Below are positions 7,384-16,848 of a stretch of 64,000 nucleotides of DNA, in pieces. The notes under the pieces were generated by a model, which saw only the letters and a program-made list of their open reading frames with translations, did not search any database and was not told the DNA's origin. How positions within the stretch are numbered: position 1 is the first letter of the stretch; each line of letters begins with the position of its first letter. Both the position numbers and the translations under genes were made by a program. The stretch spans positions 1,270,001-1,334,000 of the forward strand of contig NZ_FNKZ01000001.1 of NCBI RefSeq assembly GCF_900104255.1. The letters are read 5' to 3'. The DNA comes from Pseudoxanthomonas sp. CF385 (lineage in GTDB: Bacteria > Pseudomonadota > Gammaproteobacteria > Xanthomonadales > Xanthomonadaceae).

Positions 7384-7979
7384 CAGCGCGGCTCCAGGCG
7401 GCGGGCGATGTCGGCCACGCGACGGCCGAGCGCGCGCGCGAGCGCGGCTTCCTCGTCGCTGGGGTGCGGATCGTCCTCGCCACCGGCGACGTGGCTGGCG
7501 CCGTAGGGCGTGCCGCCGGTGCGCGTGGTGCTGAGCTGCGGCTCGGTGAAGGGAATGCCGACGATCACGCAGCCGTGGTGCAGCAACGGCACCTGCATGG
7601 AGAGCAGGGTGGATTCCTGGCCGCCGTGTTGGGTGGCGGTGGAGGTGAACACCGCTGCCGGCTTGCCGACCAGCGTGCCGCTGGCCCATTCGGCACCGAG
7701 GCCGTCGATGAAATGCTTGACCGGGGCCGCCATGTTGCCGAAGCGGGTGGGGCTGCCCAGTACCAGGCCCGCGCACTCGGCCAGGTCCTGGTGGTCCACG
7801 TAGGGCGCGCCGTCTTCGGGCACGGGCGGTGCGGCCTGCTGGGTCACCGCGGCCACCGGCGGCACGCTGCGCAGGCGGGCCGTCATGCCGTCCACTTCGC
7901 CCACGCCCCGCGCGATCTGCCGCGCCAGCTTCGCCACGGAACCGCCGCGGCTGTAGTAGAGCACCAGGATCTCGGGCAT
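7383..7979 (-). CDS. wrbA: NAD(P)H:quinone oxidoreductase, WrbA type
   Basis: 198 residues, the normal length for WrbA flavodoxin-like proteins. The N-terminal LVLYYSRGGSVAKLAR is the FMN phosphate-binding loop; LGSPTRFGNMAAPVKHFID is the second FMN-contacting region, and FTSTATQHGGQESTLLSM is the characteristic WrbA segment. Known members reduce quinones by two electrons using NAD(P)H, protecting against semiquinone-derived oxidants. It is the first gene of a translationally coupled unit with DUF2069 and a secreted protein and is divergent from the YihY gene, with 75 bases between. Confidence 0.9.
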   Translation of the reverse strand: MPEILVLYYSRGGSVAKLARQIARGVGEVDGMTARLRSVPPVAAVTQQAAPPVPEDGAPYVDHQDLAECAGLVLGSPTRFGNMAAPVKHFIDGLGAEWASGTLVGKPAAVFTSTATQHGGQESTLLSMQVPLLHHGCVIVGIPFTEPQLSTTRTGGTPYGASHVAGGEDDPHPSDEEAALARALGRRVADIARRLEPR

Positions 7980-8054
7980 GGGCCGTCTTCGTCGTTCGGG
8001 GAGCGCCTAGTATCGGCGATGTCGTGCCCTTGGCCTATCGGTTACCCTTCCGCC

Positions 8055-9332
8055 ATGGAGCCATTGGACTCGTTGAACCGCTGGACCGAACGCGTGCGCG
8101 ACCGCGCGCGCATGGGCACGTTCTTCCGTTTCCTGGCCAAGCGCTTCCTCGACGACCGCCTGTTCCAGGCCGCCGGTTCGCTGGCCTACACCACGCTGTT
8201 CGCGCTGGTGCCGCTGGCCATGGTGGTGTTCGGCGTGCTGTCCGCCTTCCCGGTGTTCCAGGAATGGAGCGCGCAGCTGCGCGACTACATCTTCGCCAAC
8301 TTCCTGCCGGGCGCGGCGGTCAGCCTGAAGGAGAAGCTCGACGGCTTCCTCGCCAATACCGGCAAGCTGACCGCCGTGGGCGTGATCGCACTGGTCGCGT
8401 CGCTGCTGATCACCCTCAACAGCATCGAGGCCACCTTCAACCGCATCTGGCGCGTGCGCAGCGCACGGCCGAAGCTCTCGCGCTTCCTGGTCTACTGGAC
8501 CGTGCTGACGCTGGGCGCGCTGATGGCCGCCGCGTCGCTGGCGCTGTCGGCACGCTTCTACGCGCTGCCGGTGTTCGCCACCAGCGGCGGCAAGTGGCTG
8601 CAGACGCTGTCGCTGAGCCTGGCGCCGGTGCTGATCGAACTCGCGGCCATCGTGGTGATCTACCGCGTGGTGCCGCACCGGACCATCAAGTGGCGCTACG
8701 CGGTGGCGGGCGCGCTGCTGGCCACCGTGCTGCTGGAACTGGCCAAGTGGGGCCTGGGCCTCTACCTGGGCAGCTTCAACGCCTATCAGAAGATCTACGG
8801 CGCGGTCGCGGCAGCGCCGATCCTGCTGCTGTGGATCTTCCTGTGCTGGGTGGCGGTGCTGCTGGGCGCATCGCTCGCCTCCGGCATGGCCGCGTTCCGC
8901 TACCAGCCGGTCGCGCTGCGCCTGCCGTTGGGCTACGAGCTATACGGCCTGCTGCGCATGCTGGGCCGGTTCGCCCAGGCGCGCGAGAAGGGCAGGGGCC
9001 TGCACAGCGACCAGATCCTCGCGATGGAGCCGATGCTGACCGACTCGCTGATCCAGCAGATGCTGGGCCAACTGGCGGAGATCAACCTGCTGCGTCGCGA
9101 CGAGGAAGGCGAATGGTTGCTGGCCCGCGACCTGGAAGACCTGACCCTGTGCGACCTGTACGAAGCCTGCCAGCTGCGCGTGCCGGTGGCCGAGGCGCAC
9201 CTGCCCTTCCACGATGACGCGCTCGGCCGCGCCGCACGCACCGCGCTGGACGACCTGCGCGTGCCGTTGCGCGAACTGCTGAAGAGACGCGTCAGCGATC
9301 TGTACGTCGAATCCCCCCAGGAGCCTGCATGA
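8055..9332 (+). CDS. YihY/BrkB family inner-membrane protein
   Basis: 425 residues. It has about six membrane helices; landmarks are AGSLAYTTLFALVPLAMVVF near residue 45 and NAYQKIYGAVAAAPILLLWI near 250, both characteristic of the YihY/BrkB (formerly RNase BN) family. The soluble C-terminal part (from about 300) is a winged-helix-like segment also seen in some relatives. Despite old names, members are not ribonucleases; their function is unclear. The ATG at 8055 is chosen; the frame stays open far upstream only because of high GC content. It overlaps the next gene by four bases (ATGA). Confidence 0.88.
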   Translation: MEPLDSLNRWTERVRDRARMGTFFRFLAKRFLDDRLFQAAGSLAYTTLFALVPLAMVVFGVLSAFPVFQEWSAQLRDYIFANFLPGAAVSLKEKLDGFLANTGKLTAVGVIALVASLLITLNSIEATFNRIWRVRSARPKLSRFLVYWTVLTLGALMAAASLALSARFYALPVFATSGGKWLQTLSLSLAPVLIELAAIVVIYRVVPHRTIKWRYAVAGALLATVLLELAKWGLGLYLGSFNAYQKIYGAVAAAPILLLWIFLCWVAVLLGASLASGMAAFRYQPVALRLPLGYELYGLLRMLGRFAQAREKGRGLHSDQILAMEPMLTDSLIQQMLGQLAEINLLRRDEEGEWLLARDLEDLTLCDLYEACQLRVPVAEAHLPFHDDALGRAARTALDDLRVPLRELLKRRVSDLYVESPQEPA

Positions 9333-9901
9333 AGTCGTTCTTGTCCCTTCCGCTGGCGGCCGCGCTGTCGCTGGCGGCCTGCAATGCCGGCTCGGCGCCG
9401 ACCGAAGCGGCGACGCCCGCCATCGAAGCGCACGTGCAGGCGGTCGACCCCGCCACCGCGCGCGCGGCGGATCGCACGGCCGAGATTCCGACACTGCAGG
9501 TGAAGACCCTGGACGGCGCCGACTACGCGCTGGCCGCACACCGCGGCAAGTGGGTGGTGGTGAATTTCTGGGCCACGTGGTGCGCGCCCTGCCTGAAGGA
9601 AATGCCGGACCTGTCCGCACTCGACAAGGACAACGACCACATCGAGGTGATCGGCCTGGCCTACGAGGAGATCGAGGCGGACGAACTGAAGGCCTTCCTG
9701 GCCGAGCGCCCGGTGGTGTATCCGATCGCGATCCTCGACGTGTACAACCCGCCTGCGGATTTCGCCACGCCACGCGGCCTGCCGCTGACCTACCTGATTT
9801 CGCCGGACGGCAAGGTGGCCAAGCAGTTCCTCGGCCCGGTGACGGGCAAGGAGATCGAAGCGGCGATCACCGCGGCGGGCGGGCCGAAGGCCAAGGCCTG
9901 A
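9329..9901 (+). CDS. TlpA-like thioredoxin-fold lipoprotein
   Basis: 190 residues. A lipoprotein signal (LSLAAC, lipidated Cys18) targets it to the periplasmic side of a membrane. The thioredoxin fold starts near residue 55, with VVVNFWATWCAPCLKEMP holding the CAPC redox pair (Cys85/Cys88). GLPLTYLISPDGKV carries the cis-Pro region. TlpA/ResA-like proteins reduce disulfides in cytochrome c or other periplasmic proteins; the client here is unknown. Translationally coupled with the YihY gene before it (ATGA overlap) and the acylphosphatase after it (TGATG overlap). Confidence 0.88.
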   Translation: MKSFLSLPLAAALSLAACNAGSAPTEAATPAIEAHVQAVDPATARAADRTAEIPTLQVKTLDGADYALAAHRGKWVVVNFWATWCAPCLKEMPDLSALDKDNDHIEVIGLAYEEIEADELKAFLAERPVVYPIAILDVYNPPADFATPRGLPLTYLISPDGKVAKQFLGPVTGKEIEAAITAAGGPKAKA

Positions 9902-10167
9902 TGCCGGCCGCGCGCTTCCTCGTCAGCGGCAAGGTGCAGGGCGTGTTCTTCCGCGCGTCAACACGGGAACGCGCATTGGACCTGGGCTTGGGCGGGCGTG
10001 CGACCAACCTGCCGGATGGGCGCGTCGAGGTCGTGGCGGAAGGCCCGGCCGAGGCGCTCGATGCGCTCGAAGCGTGGTTGCATGAAGGGCCATCCGCGGC
10101 GCGCGTCGAAGTGGTGGTACGCACGCCGTGGGACCACGCGGTGAACGAAGGCTTCGTCACCGGCTGA
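9901..10167 (+). CDS. acyP: Acylphosphatase
   Basis: 88 residues, typical length. KVQGVFFRASTRE contains the phosphate-binding loop with catalytic Arg18, and GRATNLPDGRVEV contains Asn36, equivalent to the essential Arg23/Asn41 pair of studied acylphosphatases. The enzyme hydrolyses carboxyl-phosphate bonds such as acetyl phosphate or 1,3-bisphosphoglycerate in the cytoplasm. The ATG shares a base with the TlpA-like stop codon. It is the end of a three-gene unit that converges on the minus-strand secreted-protein gene, seven bases away. Confidence 0.92.
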   Translation: MPAARFLVSGKVQGVFFRASTRERALDLGLGGRATNLPDGRVEVVAEGPAEALDALEAWLHEGPSAARVEVVVRTPWDHAVNEGFVTG

Positions 10168-10174
10168 CGCCGTC

Positions 10175-10591
10175 TCAGGGCTCGGCCGCTTCCTGCAAGC
10201 GCAACGCACGTGCGGCCTGTTCCTCGCTCAACGGCGGTGGCCGGGCGACGGCCGCCTGCACGGGTTCCTTCCAACCGGGAATCTTGCGTGCGCCTTTCTG
10301 TATTTGCTGCGCCGCCATGCCGGCGAGTACGGGCACGATGCCGCCGTTCTTGCCGAGCTGTTCCAGGCTGGGAGGCTCACGCCAGCGTTCGTCGAGTGCG
10401 CCGGAATCGACCTCGATGGGATTGCGGAAGCGGTAGAGATCCACCACTTCCTCCGGCTCTGGCCGGACGATCATCGTTTCCAACGTCGTTGCCGAGGCGT
10501 CGTCCTTGGGCGGCTCGTCCGCGCCGGCCGCGTCCTGCGCCATCGCACGCGAGGCCGCCAGCCACAGCGCGGCCATGAAGGGCAGCCGCAC
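10175..10591 (-). CDS. Small secreted hypothetical protein
   Basis: 138 residues when started at the GTG two bases after the ppk2 stop; this gives a good signal peptide (MRLPFMAALWLAASRAMAQ), while the internal ATG at 10576 would shorten it. The mature part is acidic and proline-rich at first (AGADEPPKDDAS), then VVDLYRFRNPIEVDSGALDERW, and ends in a helical segment. No family recognised. It is the last gene of the hemA-prfA-...-ppk2 minus-strand group. Confidence 0.65.
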   Translation of the reverse strand: MRLPFMAALWLAASRAMAQDAAGADEPPKDDASATTLETMIVRPEPEEVVDLYRFRNPIEVDSGALDERWREPPSLEQLGKNGGIVPVLAGMAAQQIQKGARKIPGWKEPVQAAVARPPPLSEEQAARALRLQEAAEP

Positions 10592-10593
10592 GA

Positions 10594-11373
10594 TCAGCCG
10601 CCGCGCTGCGGCTTGATCGGCTTGAGCACGCCGTAGCGTTCCTTGTGCAGCTTGCCCCGCAGTGGCGGCAGGCCCAGGGGTTCGACCGGCACCTGGGTGT
10701 CGGGCAGGCGGTCGAGCAGGTCGCGCAGCAGGGTCAGCCGGCCGACGCGCTGGTCGTTGAAGTCCACCAGGGTCCACGGGGCATGCGCGGTGTGGGTGGC
10801 CTTGAGCATGGCTTCGCGCGCGGCGGTGTAGTCGGCGTACTTCTCACGCGCCTTGAGGTCGATCGGCGACAGCTTCCAGCTCTTCAAGGGCTCTTCCGCG
10901 CGCTCGGCGAAACGCTCCTCCTGCTGGTCCTGGTCGACGCACAGCCAGTACTTGAACAGCAGGATGCCGTCGTCGGTGATGCCGCGCTCGAACACCGGCG
11001 CCTGTTGCAGGAAGCGTTCGTACTGGTCGTCCGTGCAGTAGCCCATCACCTTCTCGACCCCGGCGCGGTTGTACCAGCTGCGGTCGAACAGCACGATCTC
11101 GCCCGCCGCCGGCAGGTGCGAGATATAGCGCTGGAAATACCACTGGGTCGCTTCGCGTTCGCTCGGCTTGGGCAACGCCACCACGCGGCACTGGCGCGGA
11201 TTGAGGTGTTCGGTGATCGCGCCGATCGCGCCGCCCTTGCCGGCGGTGTCGCGGCCTTCCATCACCACCACGATGCGCGCGCCGCAGTGGGAGGCCCATC
11301 GCGCCATCGCGGCCAGTTCCAGTTGCAGCGGTTTCAGGCGGGCTTCGTAGTCCTTGCGCTTGAGCGGCTTCAT
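10594..11373 (-). CDS. ppk2: Polyphosphate kinase 2 (class I)
   Basis: 259 residues, the size of single-domain PPK2. The P-loop reads EGRDTAGKGGAI (residues 39-50), the Walker B region VLFDRSWYNRAGVEKVMG, and the lid region contains SPIDLKAREKYADY. PPK2 enzymes transfer phosphate between polyphosphate and nucleoside diphosphates (or monophosphates in other classes); the single-domain form usually favours making NTP from polyphosphate. The ATG at 11373 is chosen because homologues start MKPLKRKDYE-like; upstream sequence in frame is not protein-like. It follows an HTH gene by 28 bases. Confidence 0.92.
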   Translation of the reverse strand: MKPLKRKDYEARLKPLQLELAAMARWASHCGARIVVVMEGRDTAGKGGAIGAITEHLNPRQCRVVALPKPSEREATQWYFQRYISHLPAAGEIVLFDRSWYNRAGVEKVMGYCTDDQYERFLQQAPVFERGITDDGILLFKYWLCVDQDQQEERFAERAEEPLKSWKLSPIDLKAREKYADYTAAREAMLKATHTAHAPWTLVDFNDQRVGRLTLLRDLLDRLPDTQVPVEPLGLPPLRGKLHKERYGVLKPIKPQRGG

Positions 11374-11401
11374 CGCGTCGTCCTGTGCGGCGGGGGAGGG
11401 A

Positions 11402-11740
11402 TCAGCGTTTGCGGCGTGCGGGGTGTCCGGCCATGCTCCGCGCGACTTCCAGCAGGGCACCCTGCTGGCGGGTGTTGAGCGTGCGGTAGGCGGCGAGCAG
11501 GTCGTGTTCGCCCTGCGTGCGTGCGGGGTCGAAGGTGGACGCGAGTTCGGACAGCAGCGCGCCGGCCGGCACGCCGAGCGCACGCGCCAGCGCATTGAGC
11601 TGGTCGCGGCCGGGCAGCTTGTCGCCGGCCATCCAGGATTTCACCGTCGCCACGCCGGCGCGCGGGATGGCGGCGGCGAGATCCGCGGCGGTCAGGCCGC
11701 TGGCCTTGGCGAGCAGGCGCAGGGTGGTATCAAGCGACAT
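11402..11740 (-). CDS. Helix-turn-helix (XRE-type) protein
   Basis: 112 residues. The N-terminal 60 residues form an XRE-like helix-turn-helix: LRLLAKASGLTAADLAAAIP, then TVKSWMAGDKLPGRDQLNALARALGV, where the SW...G..P pattern is typical of the recognition helix and following turn. The C-terminal half is helical (LLAAYRTLNTRQQGALLEVAR) and may dimerise; it ends basic. Probably a DNA-binding regulator; its target is unknown, but autoregulation of the surrounding operon is possible. It lies 15 bases after moaB. Confidence 0.8.
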   Translation of the reverse strand: MSLDTTLRLLAKASGLTAADLAAAIPRAGVATVKSWMAGDKLPGRDQLNALARALGVPAGALLSELASTFDPARTQGEHDLLAAYRTLNTRQQGALLEVARSMAGHPARRKR

Positions 11741-11755
11741 CGCGGTTCTCCTGGC

Positions 11756-12274
11756 TCATTCCTTCAGGCGGGGACGCAGCGTGGCGAGGTTGCAGGGCTT
11801 GGTGCGCGCGTCGAGCTGCGCGCGGATGATCCCGTCCCACGCCGTGCGGCAGGCGGAGGTCGAACCCGGCAGGCAGAACAGGAAGGTCTGGTTCGCCAGT
11901 CCGGCGAAGGCACGCGACTGCAACGACGACGTGCCGATCTCCTCGAAGCTGATCTGCCGGAACAGTTCGCCGAATCCCGGCATTTCTTTGTCCAGCAGCG
12001 GCAGCAGCGCTTCAGGCGTGGAATCGCGACCGGTGAAGCCGGTGCCGCCGGTGACGAGGATGCCGTCCACGGCGGGATCGGCGATCCATTGCGAAACCTG
12101 TGCGCGCAGGCGGTAACGGTCGTCGGGCAGCAGGGCGCGCGCATGCAGGCGATGGCCTGCGCCCGTGAGGGCCTCGACCAGATAATCGCCGGAGCGGTCT
12201 TCCGCGAGGGTGCGGCTGTCCGAAACGGTCAGCACGCAGAGGTGCAACGGGATCAGGTCGTCGGCATGGCTCAT
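11756..12274 (-). CDS. moaB: Molybdenum cofactor biosynthesis protein B
   Basis: 172 residues, normal for MoaB. The N-terminal LCVLTVSDSRTLAEDRSGDYL and the central ILVTGGTGFTGRDSTPEALLPL are the molybdopterin-binding fold signature, with the GGTG loop and catalytic-site Asp. LPGSTSACRTAWDGII near the C-terminus matches the family end. MoaB/MogA proteins adenylylate molybdopterin before molybdenum insertion; MoaB can be inactive where MogA exists. No other moa genes are near, so it is a detached pathway gene. Confidence 0.92.
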   Translation of the reverse strand: MSHADDLIPLHLCVLTVSDSRTLAEDRSGDYLVEALTGAGHRLHARALLPDDRYRLRAQVSQWIADPAVDGILVTGGTGFTGRDSTPEALLPLLDKEMPGFGELFRQISFEEIGTSSLQSRAFAGLANQTFLFCLPGSTSACRTAWDGIIRAQLDARTKPCNLATLRPRLKE

Positions 12275-12300
12275 GCCGCGAAAGATAGCGCACTCGCGCG

Positions 12301-12750
12301 TCAGCGGAGCGGCAGGCGGTAACGCAGTGTGCCGTCGTACAGCGTCCAGCCCATCGCCTGGTACAGGGCCTGCGCCGTGTGGTTGTCGTGGTCGGTTTCC
12401 AGTTCGAGCCGCAATGCGCCGTCCGCGCGCGCGAAGTCGGCGGCGGCCGCCAGCAGCGCACGCGCCACGCCGCCGCGGCGCGCGTCGGGCAGCACCAGCA
12501 GGTCGTTGAGGATCCAGACGTGGGTGGCGCTGACGGACGAGAAGGCCGGGTACAACTGGGTGAAGCCCACGGCCTTGCCCTCCTGCAGGGCGAGCAGGAT
12601 CACCGACTCGCCGCGGGTCAGGCGCGCATCGATGAAGTCGCGGGCCAGCGCGGGATCGGACGGCTTGCCGTAGAACACGCGGTAGGTGTCGAACAGCGGG
12701 GCGACGACATCCACGTCGCCCGGCGTCGCACGCCGGATGTCGATGCTCAT
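12301..12750 (-). CDS. GNAT family N-acetyltransferase
   Basis: 149 residues with full GNAT layout: N-terminal [22 protein letters not shown], motif [21 protein letters not shown] (acetyl-CoA loop RRGGVAR), and motif [24 protein letters not shown]. The YDG ending and [10 protein letters not shown] segment resemble small aminoacyl or polyamine-type acetyltransferases, but no substrate can be assigned. Its start overlaps the prfA stop region by four bases, so it is co-translated with the release factor gene; a role in protein modification is only a guess. Confidence 0.85.
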   Translation of the reverse strand: MSIDIRRATPGDVDVVAPLFDTYRVFYGKPSDPALARDFIDARLTRGESVILLALQEGKAVGFTQLYPAFSSVSATHVWILNDLLVLPDARRGGVARALLAAAADFARADGALRLELETDHDNHTAQALYQAMGWTLYDGTLRYRLPLR

Positions 12751-13832
12751 GATGCCTCCGTCAATCGGGCCAGTTCGTCGGCCAGGTGTTCGCGGCCGAG
12801 GCGGTCGATCAGGTCATCCAGGTCGCCCTGGATGATGTTGGGCAGGTCGTACAGGGTCAGGCCTTCGACGCGGTGGTCGGTGATCCGGCCCTGCGGGAAG
12901 TTGTAGGTGCGGATGCGCTGGCTGCGGTCGCCGCTGCCGACCTGCAGCCGGCGCGTCTCGGCCTGCGCGGCCTGCTGCTTGCTGCGTTCGGCGTCCAGCA
13001 GCTGCGCCTTCAGGCGCTTCATCGCCTTGTCGCGGTTGGCGTGCTGGCTGCGCTCGGTCTGGCATTCCACCACCACGCCGGAGGGCACGTGGGTGATGCG
13101 GATCGCCGATTCGGTCTTGTTGACGTGCTGGCCGCCCGCGCCGGAGGAGCGGTAGGTGTCGACCTTCAGGTCGGCCGGGTTGATCGTGATGTCGTCGACT
13201 TCGTCCACGTCCGGGATGATCGCCACGGTAGCAGCCGAGGTGTGGATGCGGCCCTGCGATTCGGTCTCGGGCACGCGCTGCACACGGTGCGTGCCGGATT
13301 CGAACTTCAACTTCGAATATGCGCCGCGGCCGACCACACGGGCGACGATTTCCTTGTAGCCGCCGTGCTCGCCGGGGTTGTCCGACTCGACCTCGACCTT
13401 CCAGCCCTGGCGCTCGGCGTAGCGGGCGTACATGCGGAACAGGTCGCCGGCGAAGATCGCCGCTTCGTCGCCGCCGGTGCCGGCGCGCACTTCCAGGAAC
13501 AGGTTGCCGTCGTCGCGCCCGTCCTTCGGCAGCAGCAACAGCATCAAGGCGTCGTCGAGCTCGGCCAGGCGCTGCTGCGCGGCCTCGATCTCCTCGTCGG
13601 CGAGTTCGGCCAGTTCCGGGTCATCGCGCATCGCGCGCGCGGCGGCGAGGTCGGCCTGCGCGCGCTTCTCGTCGGACATCGCGGTGGCGACCGGTTCCAG
13701 TTGGGCGAACTCGCGCGAGAAGGCGCGGAAGCGATCGCTGTCGCCGATCACGCCGGGATCGGCGAGCAGGCGTTCGAGTTCTTCGCGGCGTTCGGCCAAC
13801 GCTTCGAGCTTACGGCGCAGCGTCGGCGTCAT
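12747..13832 (-). CDS. prfA: Peptide chain release factor 1
   Basis: 361 residues, standard RF1 length. The codon-recognition tripeptide is PET at residues 188-190 in [10 protein letters not shown], the PxT form that reads UAA and UAG. The GGQ hydrolysis motif is at 233-235 in [14 protein letters not shown]; its Gln is usually methylated by PrmC, whose gene is not in the window. RF1 enters the ribosomal A site and triggers peptide release. It overlaps the hemA end by 23 bases, the classic hemA-prfA arrangement. Confidence 0.97.
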   Translation of the reverse strand: MTPTLRRKLEALAERREELERLLADPGVIGDSDRFRAFSREFAQLEPVATAMSDEKRAQADLAAARAMRDDPELAELADEEIEAAQQRLAELDDALMLLLLPKDGRDDGNLFLEVRAGTGGDEAAIFAGDLFRMYARYAERQGWKVEVESDNPGEHGGYKEIVARVVGRGAYSKLKFESGTHRVQRVPETESQGRIHTSAATVAIIPDVDEVDDITINPADLKVDTYRSSGAGGQHVNKTESAIRITHVPSGVVVECQTERSQHANRDKAMKRLKAQLLDAERSKQQAAQAETRRLQVGSGDRSQRIRTYNFPQGRITDHRVEGLTLYDLPNIIQGDLDDLIDRLGREHLADELARLTEAS

Positions 13833-15090
13833 CGTCTTTCTTCAGGTGCGAGTACGGCGGGTGCGCCGGGAACAGGCGGTCGGCCGCACGCGCCAGGTCG
13901 GGATCCCCGCTGAGCGCGGCTTCGCGCAGCGCCGCGGTGGGCGGGTGCAGCAGTCGGTTGGTCAGCGTGTGGGCGAGGAACTCCAGCACCTGCTCCGGCT
14001 CGCGACCGTTGGCGAGCTGCTGGCGCGCCTTGGCCAGCACGTCTTCGCGGGTCGACTCGCCCAGGGCGCGCAGGCGCTTGAGCGGTTCGGTGCGCGAACC
14101 GGCGTGCAGGCTCTCCATGAAGCGGCCGACCTGTACGTCGATGATCGCCTCGGCCGCGTCGGCGGCTTCGCGCCGGCCGCGTCGGTTGTCTTCGACCGCG
14201 CGCTCCAGGTCGTCGACGGTGTAGAGGTAGGCATCGCGCAGCTCCGCCACCGAGGACTCGATGTCGCGCGGCACGGCCAGGTCGAACAGCAGCATCGGCT
14301 TGTGCTTGCGCTTGGCCAGCGCCGCGGCGACCTGCGCCTGCCGCACCACCGGCTCGCGTGCGGCCGTGGCGGAGAACACCACGTCGGCTTCGGCCAGGTG
14401 GCGGTCCAGTTCGGTCAGCGGCAGGGCGTATCCGCCGTGGCGGGTGGCCAGTTCCTGCGCATGGGCCAGGGTGCGGTTGGCGACCAGCAGGCGGCGCACG
14501 CGACCTTCGCTGAGGTGCTTGGCGGCCAGTTCGATGGTTTCGCCGGCGCCGACCAGCAGCACGGTGGATTCGCTGAGCCGGGAGAACGAGTTCTGCGCCA
14601 GGCGCACCGCGGTGGAGGCGACGGACACGGGGTTGGCGCCCACGCGGGTGTCGGTGCGCGCGCGCTTGGCCACAGCGAAGGTCTGCTGGAACAGGCGGTC
14701 CAGGCGGTTGCCCAGCGCGCCGTGTTCGCGCGCGGTGGCCCAGGCGTCCTTCACCTGGCCCAGGATCTGCGGTTCGCCCAGCACCATCGAATCCAGGCCC
14801 GTCGCCACCCGGAACAGGTGGCGCACGGCGTCCGCGTCACGGTGGCGATACAGATAGCCGTCCAGCCCCTCGGCATGCGTGGCCAGCCAGCTGGCCAGCA
14901 CGTCGCCGTCCTCGGCCACGGCGTAGAGTTCGGTGCGGTTGCAGGTGGACAACAGGGCCGCTTCCGCCACTGCCGGCAACGCGCGCAGCGACGACAACGC
15001 ATGCGGCACCGTGCCGGCGTCGAAGGCCACCCGTTCGCGCAGGTCGACGGGCGCGGTCTGGTGGTTCAATCCGAGGACCCACAACGTCAT
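13810..15090 (-). CDS. hemA: Glutamyl-tRNA reductase
   Basis: 426 residues. The N-terminal catalytic domain has [16 protein letters not shown] and the active-site Cys50 in [12 protein letters not shown]. The NADPH-binding domain follows ([17 protein letters not shown] near residue 175), and the C-terminal dimerisation helices come after about 320. It reduces glutamyl-tRNA to glutamate-1-semialdehyde, the first step of tetrapyrrole synthesis by the C5 route. It is divergent from the TPR gene with 57 bases between; promoters for both must lie there. First gene of a seven-gene minus-strand group. Confidence 0.96.
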   Translation of the reverse strand: MTLWVLGLNHQTAPVDLRERVAFDAGTVPHALSSLRALPAVAEAALLSTCNRTELYAVAEDGDVLASWLATHAEGLDGYLYRHRDADAVRHLFRVATGLDSMVLGEPQILGQVKDAWATAREHGALGNRLDRLFQQTFAVAKRARTDTRVGANPVSVASTAVRLAQNSFSRLSESTVLLVGAGETIELAAKHLSEGRVRRLLVANRTLAHAQELATRHGGYALPLTELDRHLAEADVVFSATAAREPVVRQAQVAAALAKRKHKPMLLFDLAVPRDIESSVAELRDAYLYTVDDLERAVEDNRRGRREAADAAEAIIDVQVGRFMESLHAGSRTEPLKRLRALGESTREDVLAKARQQLANGREPEQVLEFLAHTLTNRLLHPPTAALREAALSGDPDLARAADRLFPAHPPYSHLKKDDDADAAP

Positions 15091-15147
15091 CGTTCAGGTG
15101 CTTGCAGTAAGCTGCTGGCTCATCAGGGCCGCCATTTTACGGCCGAC

Positions 15148-16848
15148 ATGACCTTCATGCCCGAAATGATTCGTACCACGCTCGCCGCGCTGGTCCTGGG
15201 GGCCCTGGCGCCGCTGGCGATGGCGGCACCGTCCACCACGCGCGCAGAGCGCAAGGACGATGCGCTGACCACGGTGATGGCGGGCGAATTCGCCCTGCAG
15301 GCCGGCCAGTTGCCGGATGCCGCCCGCTGGTATCTGGAGGCGGCCCGCGACGACGACGACGCCGGCCTGGCCGAGCGGGCCACCCGCATCGCGTTGCTGG
15401 CCAAGGACGACGCCCGCGCGGCCGAGGCCCTCAAGCTGTGGCGTGCCCGGTCCCCCCGTACCCTGGCGCTGCGTGGCGCGGAAGCCACGCTCGCCCTGCG
15501 GCAGGGCCAGGCGCGGGCCGCACGGCGTGAGCTGGCCTCGCTGATGAGGGAGCCCGAAGAACTGGGCTGGCGCCATGCGCTGACGGCGCTGGCCAGCGGC
15601 GGCAAGGATCCGCAACTGGCGGCACGACTGCTGCGCGAGCTGGTCGACGACGGCGCCATTCCCGGCACCCTGCAGGCATGGCTGGCCTTCACCGGCCTGG
15701 CCCAGCAACTCGATCAGCCGGCGCTGGCCGAGCGCATGGTGGCCGACGTGGTGAAGCGCTTCTCCGGCGAGCCCCAGGTCGCGCTGCTGCAGGCCAGCCA
15801 GTTCATCCAGGCGGACCGCAAGGACGAAGCCCGCAAGGTGCTGGACGGCCTGCTGCCCAAGGCGGCCGATGACAGCGGGCTGCGCCTGAAACTAGCCGAG
15901 GAATACGACCGCCTGGGCGATTCGGCGGCGGCCTCGCGCGCGCTGGGGCAGGGTCCGCAGGACACGCTGACCTACGGCCTGCGCGCGCGCCTGCTGGCCA
16001 AGGCAGAGGATTCGGAGGCGCTGACCGCGCTCTACGACGAAGTGAAGAAGACTGCGAACGGCACCGACCAGCCCACCGAGTTCAGTCCGGATCGGCGCTT
16101 GCTGCTGGGGCAGATGGCCGAGTTCCTGAAGCGCCACGACGAAGCCTTGGCCTGGTACCGCAGCGTGCCGGCCGGCGAGCAGCGCTCCGAAGCGAGGTTG
16201 CGGGCGATCTCGGCGCTGTTCGATCTGGATCGCAAGAACGAGGCGTTCGCCGAGGCGCGCGCGCTGCAGGCCGACGCCAGCGTCGAGGACGGCGCACGCC
16301 GCGACGCCTACCTGATGGAAGCCGAGCTGCGCCAGAAGGACGGTCAGGCCGAGGGTGAGCTCGACGTGTTCGCGCGCGGCCTGGCGGCCTATCCGGACGA
16401 CCTGGCGCTGCTCTATTCGCGCGGCCTGGCGTGGGAGCGCCGCGACAGCATCGAGCATGCCGAGGCCGATTTCCGCCGCATCCTGGTGATCGAGCCGGAC
16501 AACGTCGCGGCCTTGAACGCGTTGGGCTACACCCTGGCCGACCGCACCGCGCGCTACCAGGAGGCCCTGGAGCTCATCGATCGCGCGCGCACTGCCGCCC
16601 CCGACGATGCCGCGATCATCGACAGTTACGGCTGGGTGCTCTATCGCCTGGGCCGGAATGCGGAGGCGCTGGTGGAACTGCGCCGCGCGTTCACGATGCA
16701 GAAGGATGCCGAGATCGCCGCGCACGTCGCCGAGGTGCTGTGGGTGATGGGGCAGAAGGACGAGGCGCGCCGGTTCTTCGAAGAGGCGCGCAAGATCGAT
16801 CCCGAGAACCGCTCGCTGTTGCGGGCGCTGGAGAAGACGGGCGCATGA
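15148..16848 (+). CDS. TPR-repeat protein with signal peptide
   Basis: Up to 566 residues. A signal peptide (MIRTTLAALVLGALAPLAMA from the third Met) exports it to the periplasm. Most of the rest is tetratricopeptide-like helix pairs; clear repeats near the C-terminus are ALLYSRGLAWERRDSIEHAE, VAALNALGYTLADRTARYQE and AAIIDSYGWVLYRLGRNAEA. Such proteins bridge protein complexes. Three in-frame Met codons (15148, 15157, 15166) are possible starts. The stop overlaps lolB (ATGA), and the TPR-lolB-ispE order is conserved in xanthomonads, hinting at an envelope role. Confidence 0.85.
   Translation: MTFMPEMIRTTLAALVLGALAPLAMAAPSTTRAERKDDALTTVMAGEFALQAGQLPDAARWYLEAARDDDDAGLAERATRIALLAKDDARAAEALKLWRARSPRTLALRGAEATLALRQGQARAARRELASLMREPEELGWRHALTALASGGKDPQLAARLLRELVDDGAIPGTLQAWLAFTGLAQQLDQPALAERMVADVVKRFSGEPQVALLQASQFIQADRKDEARKVLDGLLPKAADDSGLRLKLAEEYDRLGDSAAASRALGQGPQDTLTYGLRARLLAKAEDSEALTALYDEVKKTANGTDQPTEFSPDRRLLLGQMAEFLKRHDEALAWYRSVPAGEQRSEARLRAISALFDLDRKNEAFAEARALQADASVEDGARRDAYLMEAELRQKDGQAEGELDVFARGLAAYPDDLALLYSRGLAWERRDSIEHAEADFRRILVIEPDNVAALNALGYTLADRTARYQEALELIDRARTAAPDDAAIIDSYGWVLYRLGRNAEALVELRRAFTMQKDAEIAAHVAEVLWVMGQKDEARRFFEEARKIDPENRSLLRALEKTGA

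Noticed and set aside
6939..8054. Upstream extension of the YihY frame
   Set aside because: It is antisense to wrbA and DUF2069 and is not protein-like; the family begins near 8055.
10594..11595. Longer ppk2 product starting at 11595
   Set aside because: The extra 74 codons overlap the HTH gene in another frame and do not resemble PPK2; the ATG at 11373 matches the family start.
13432..15147. Upstream extension of the TPR protein frame through hemA and prfA
   Set aside because: The extension is antisense to two certain genes; the signal peptide at about 15166 marks the true N-terminus.
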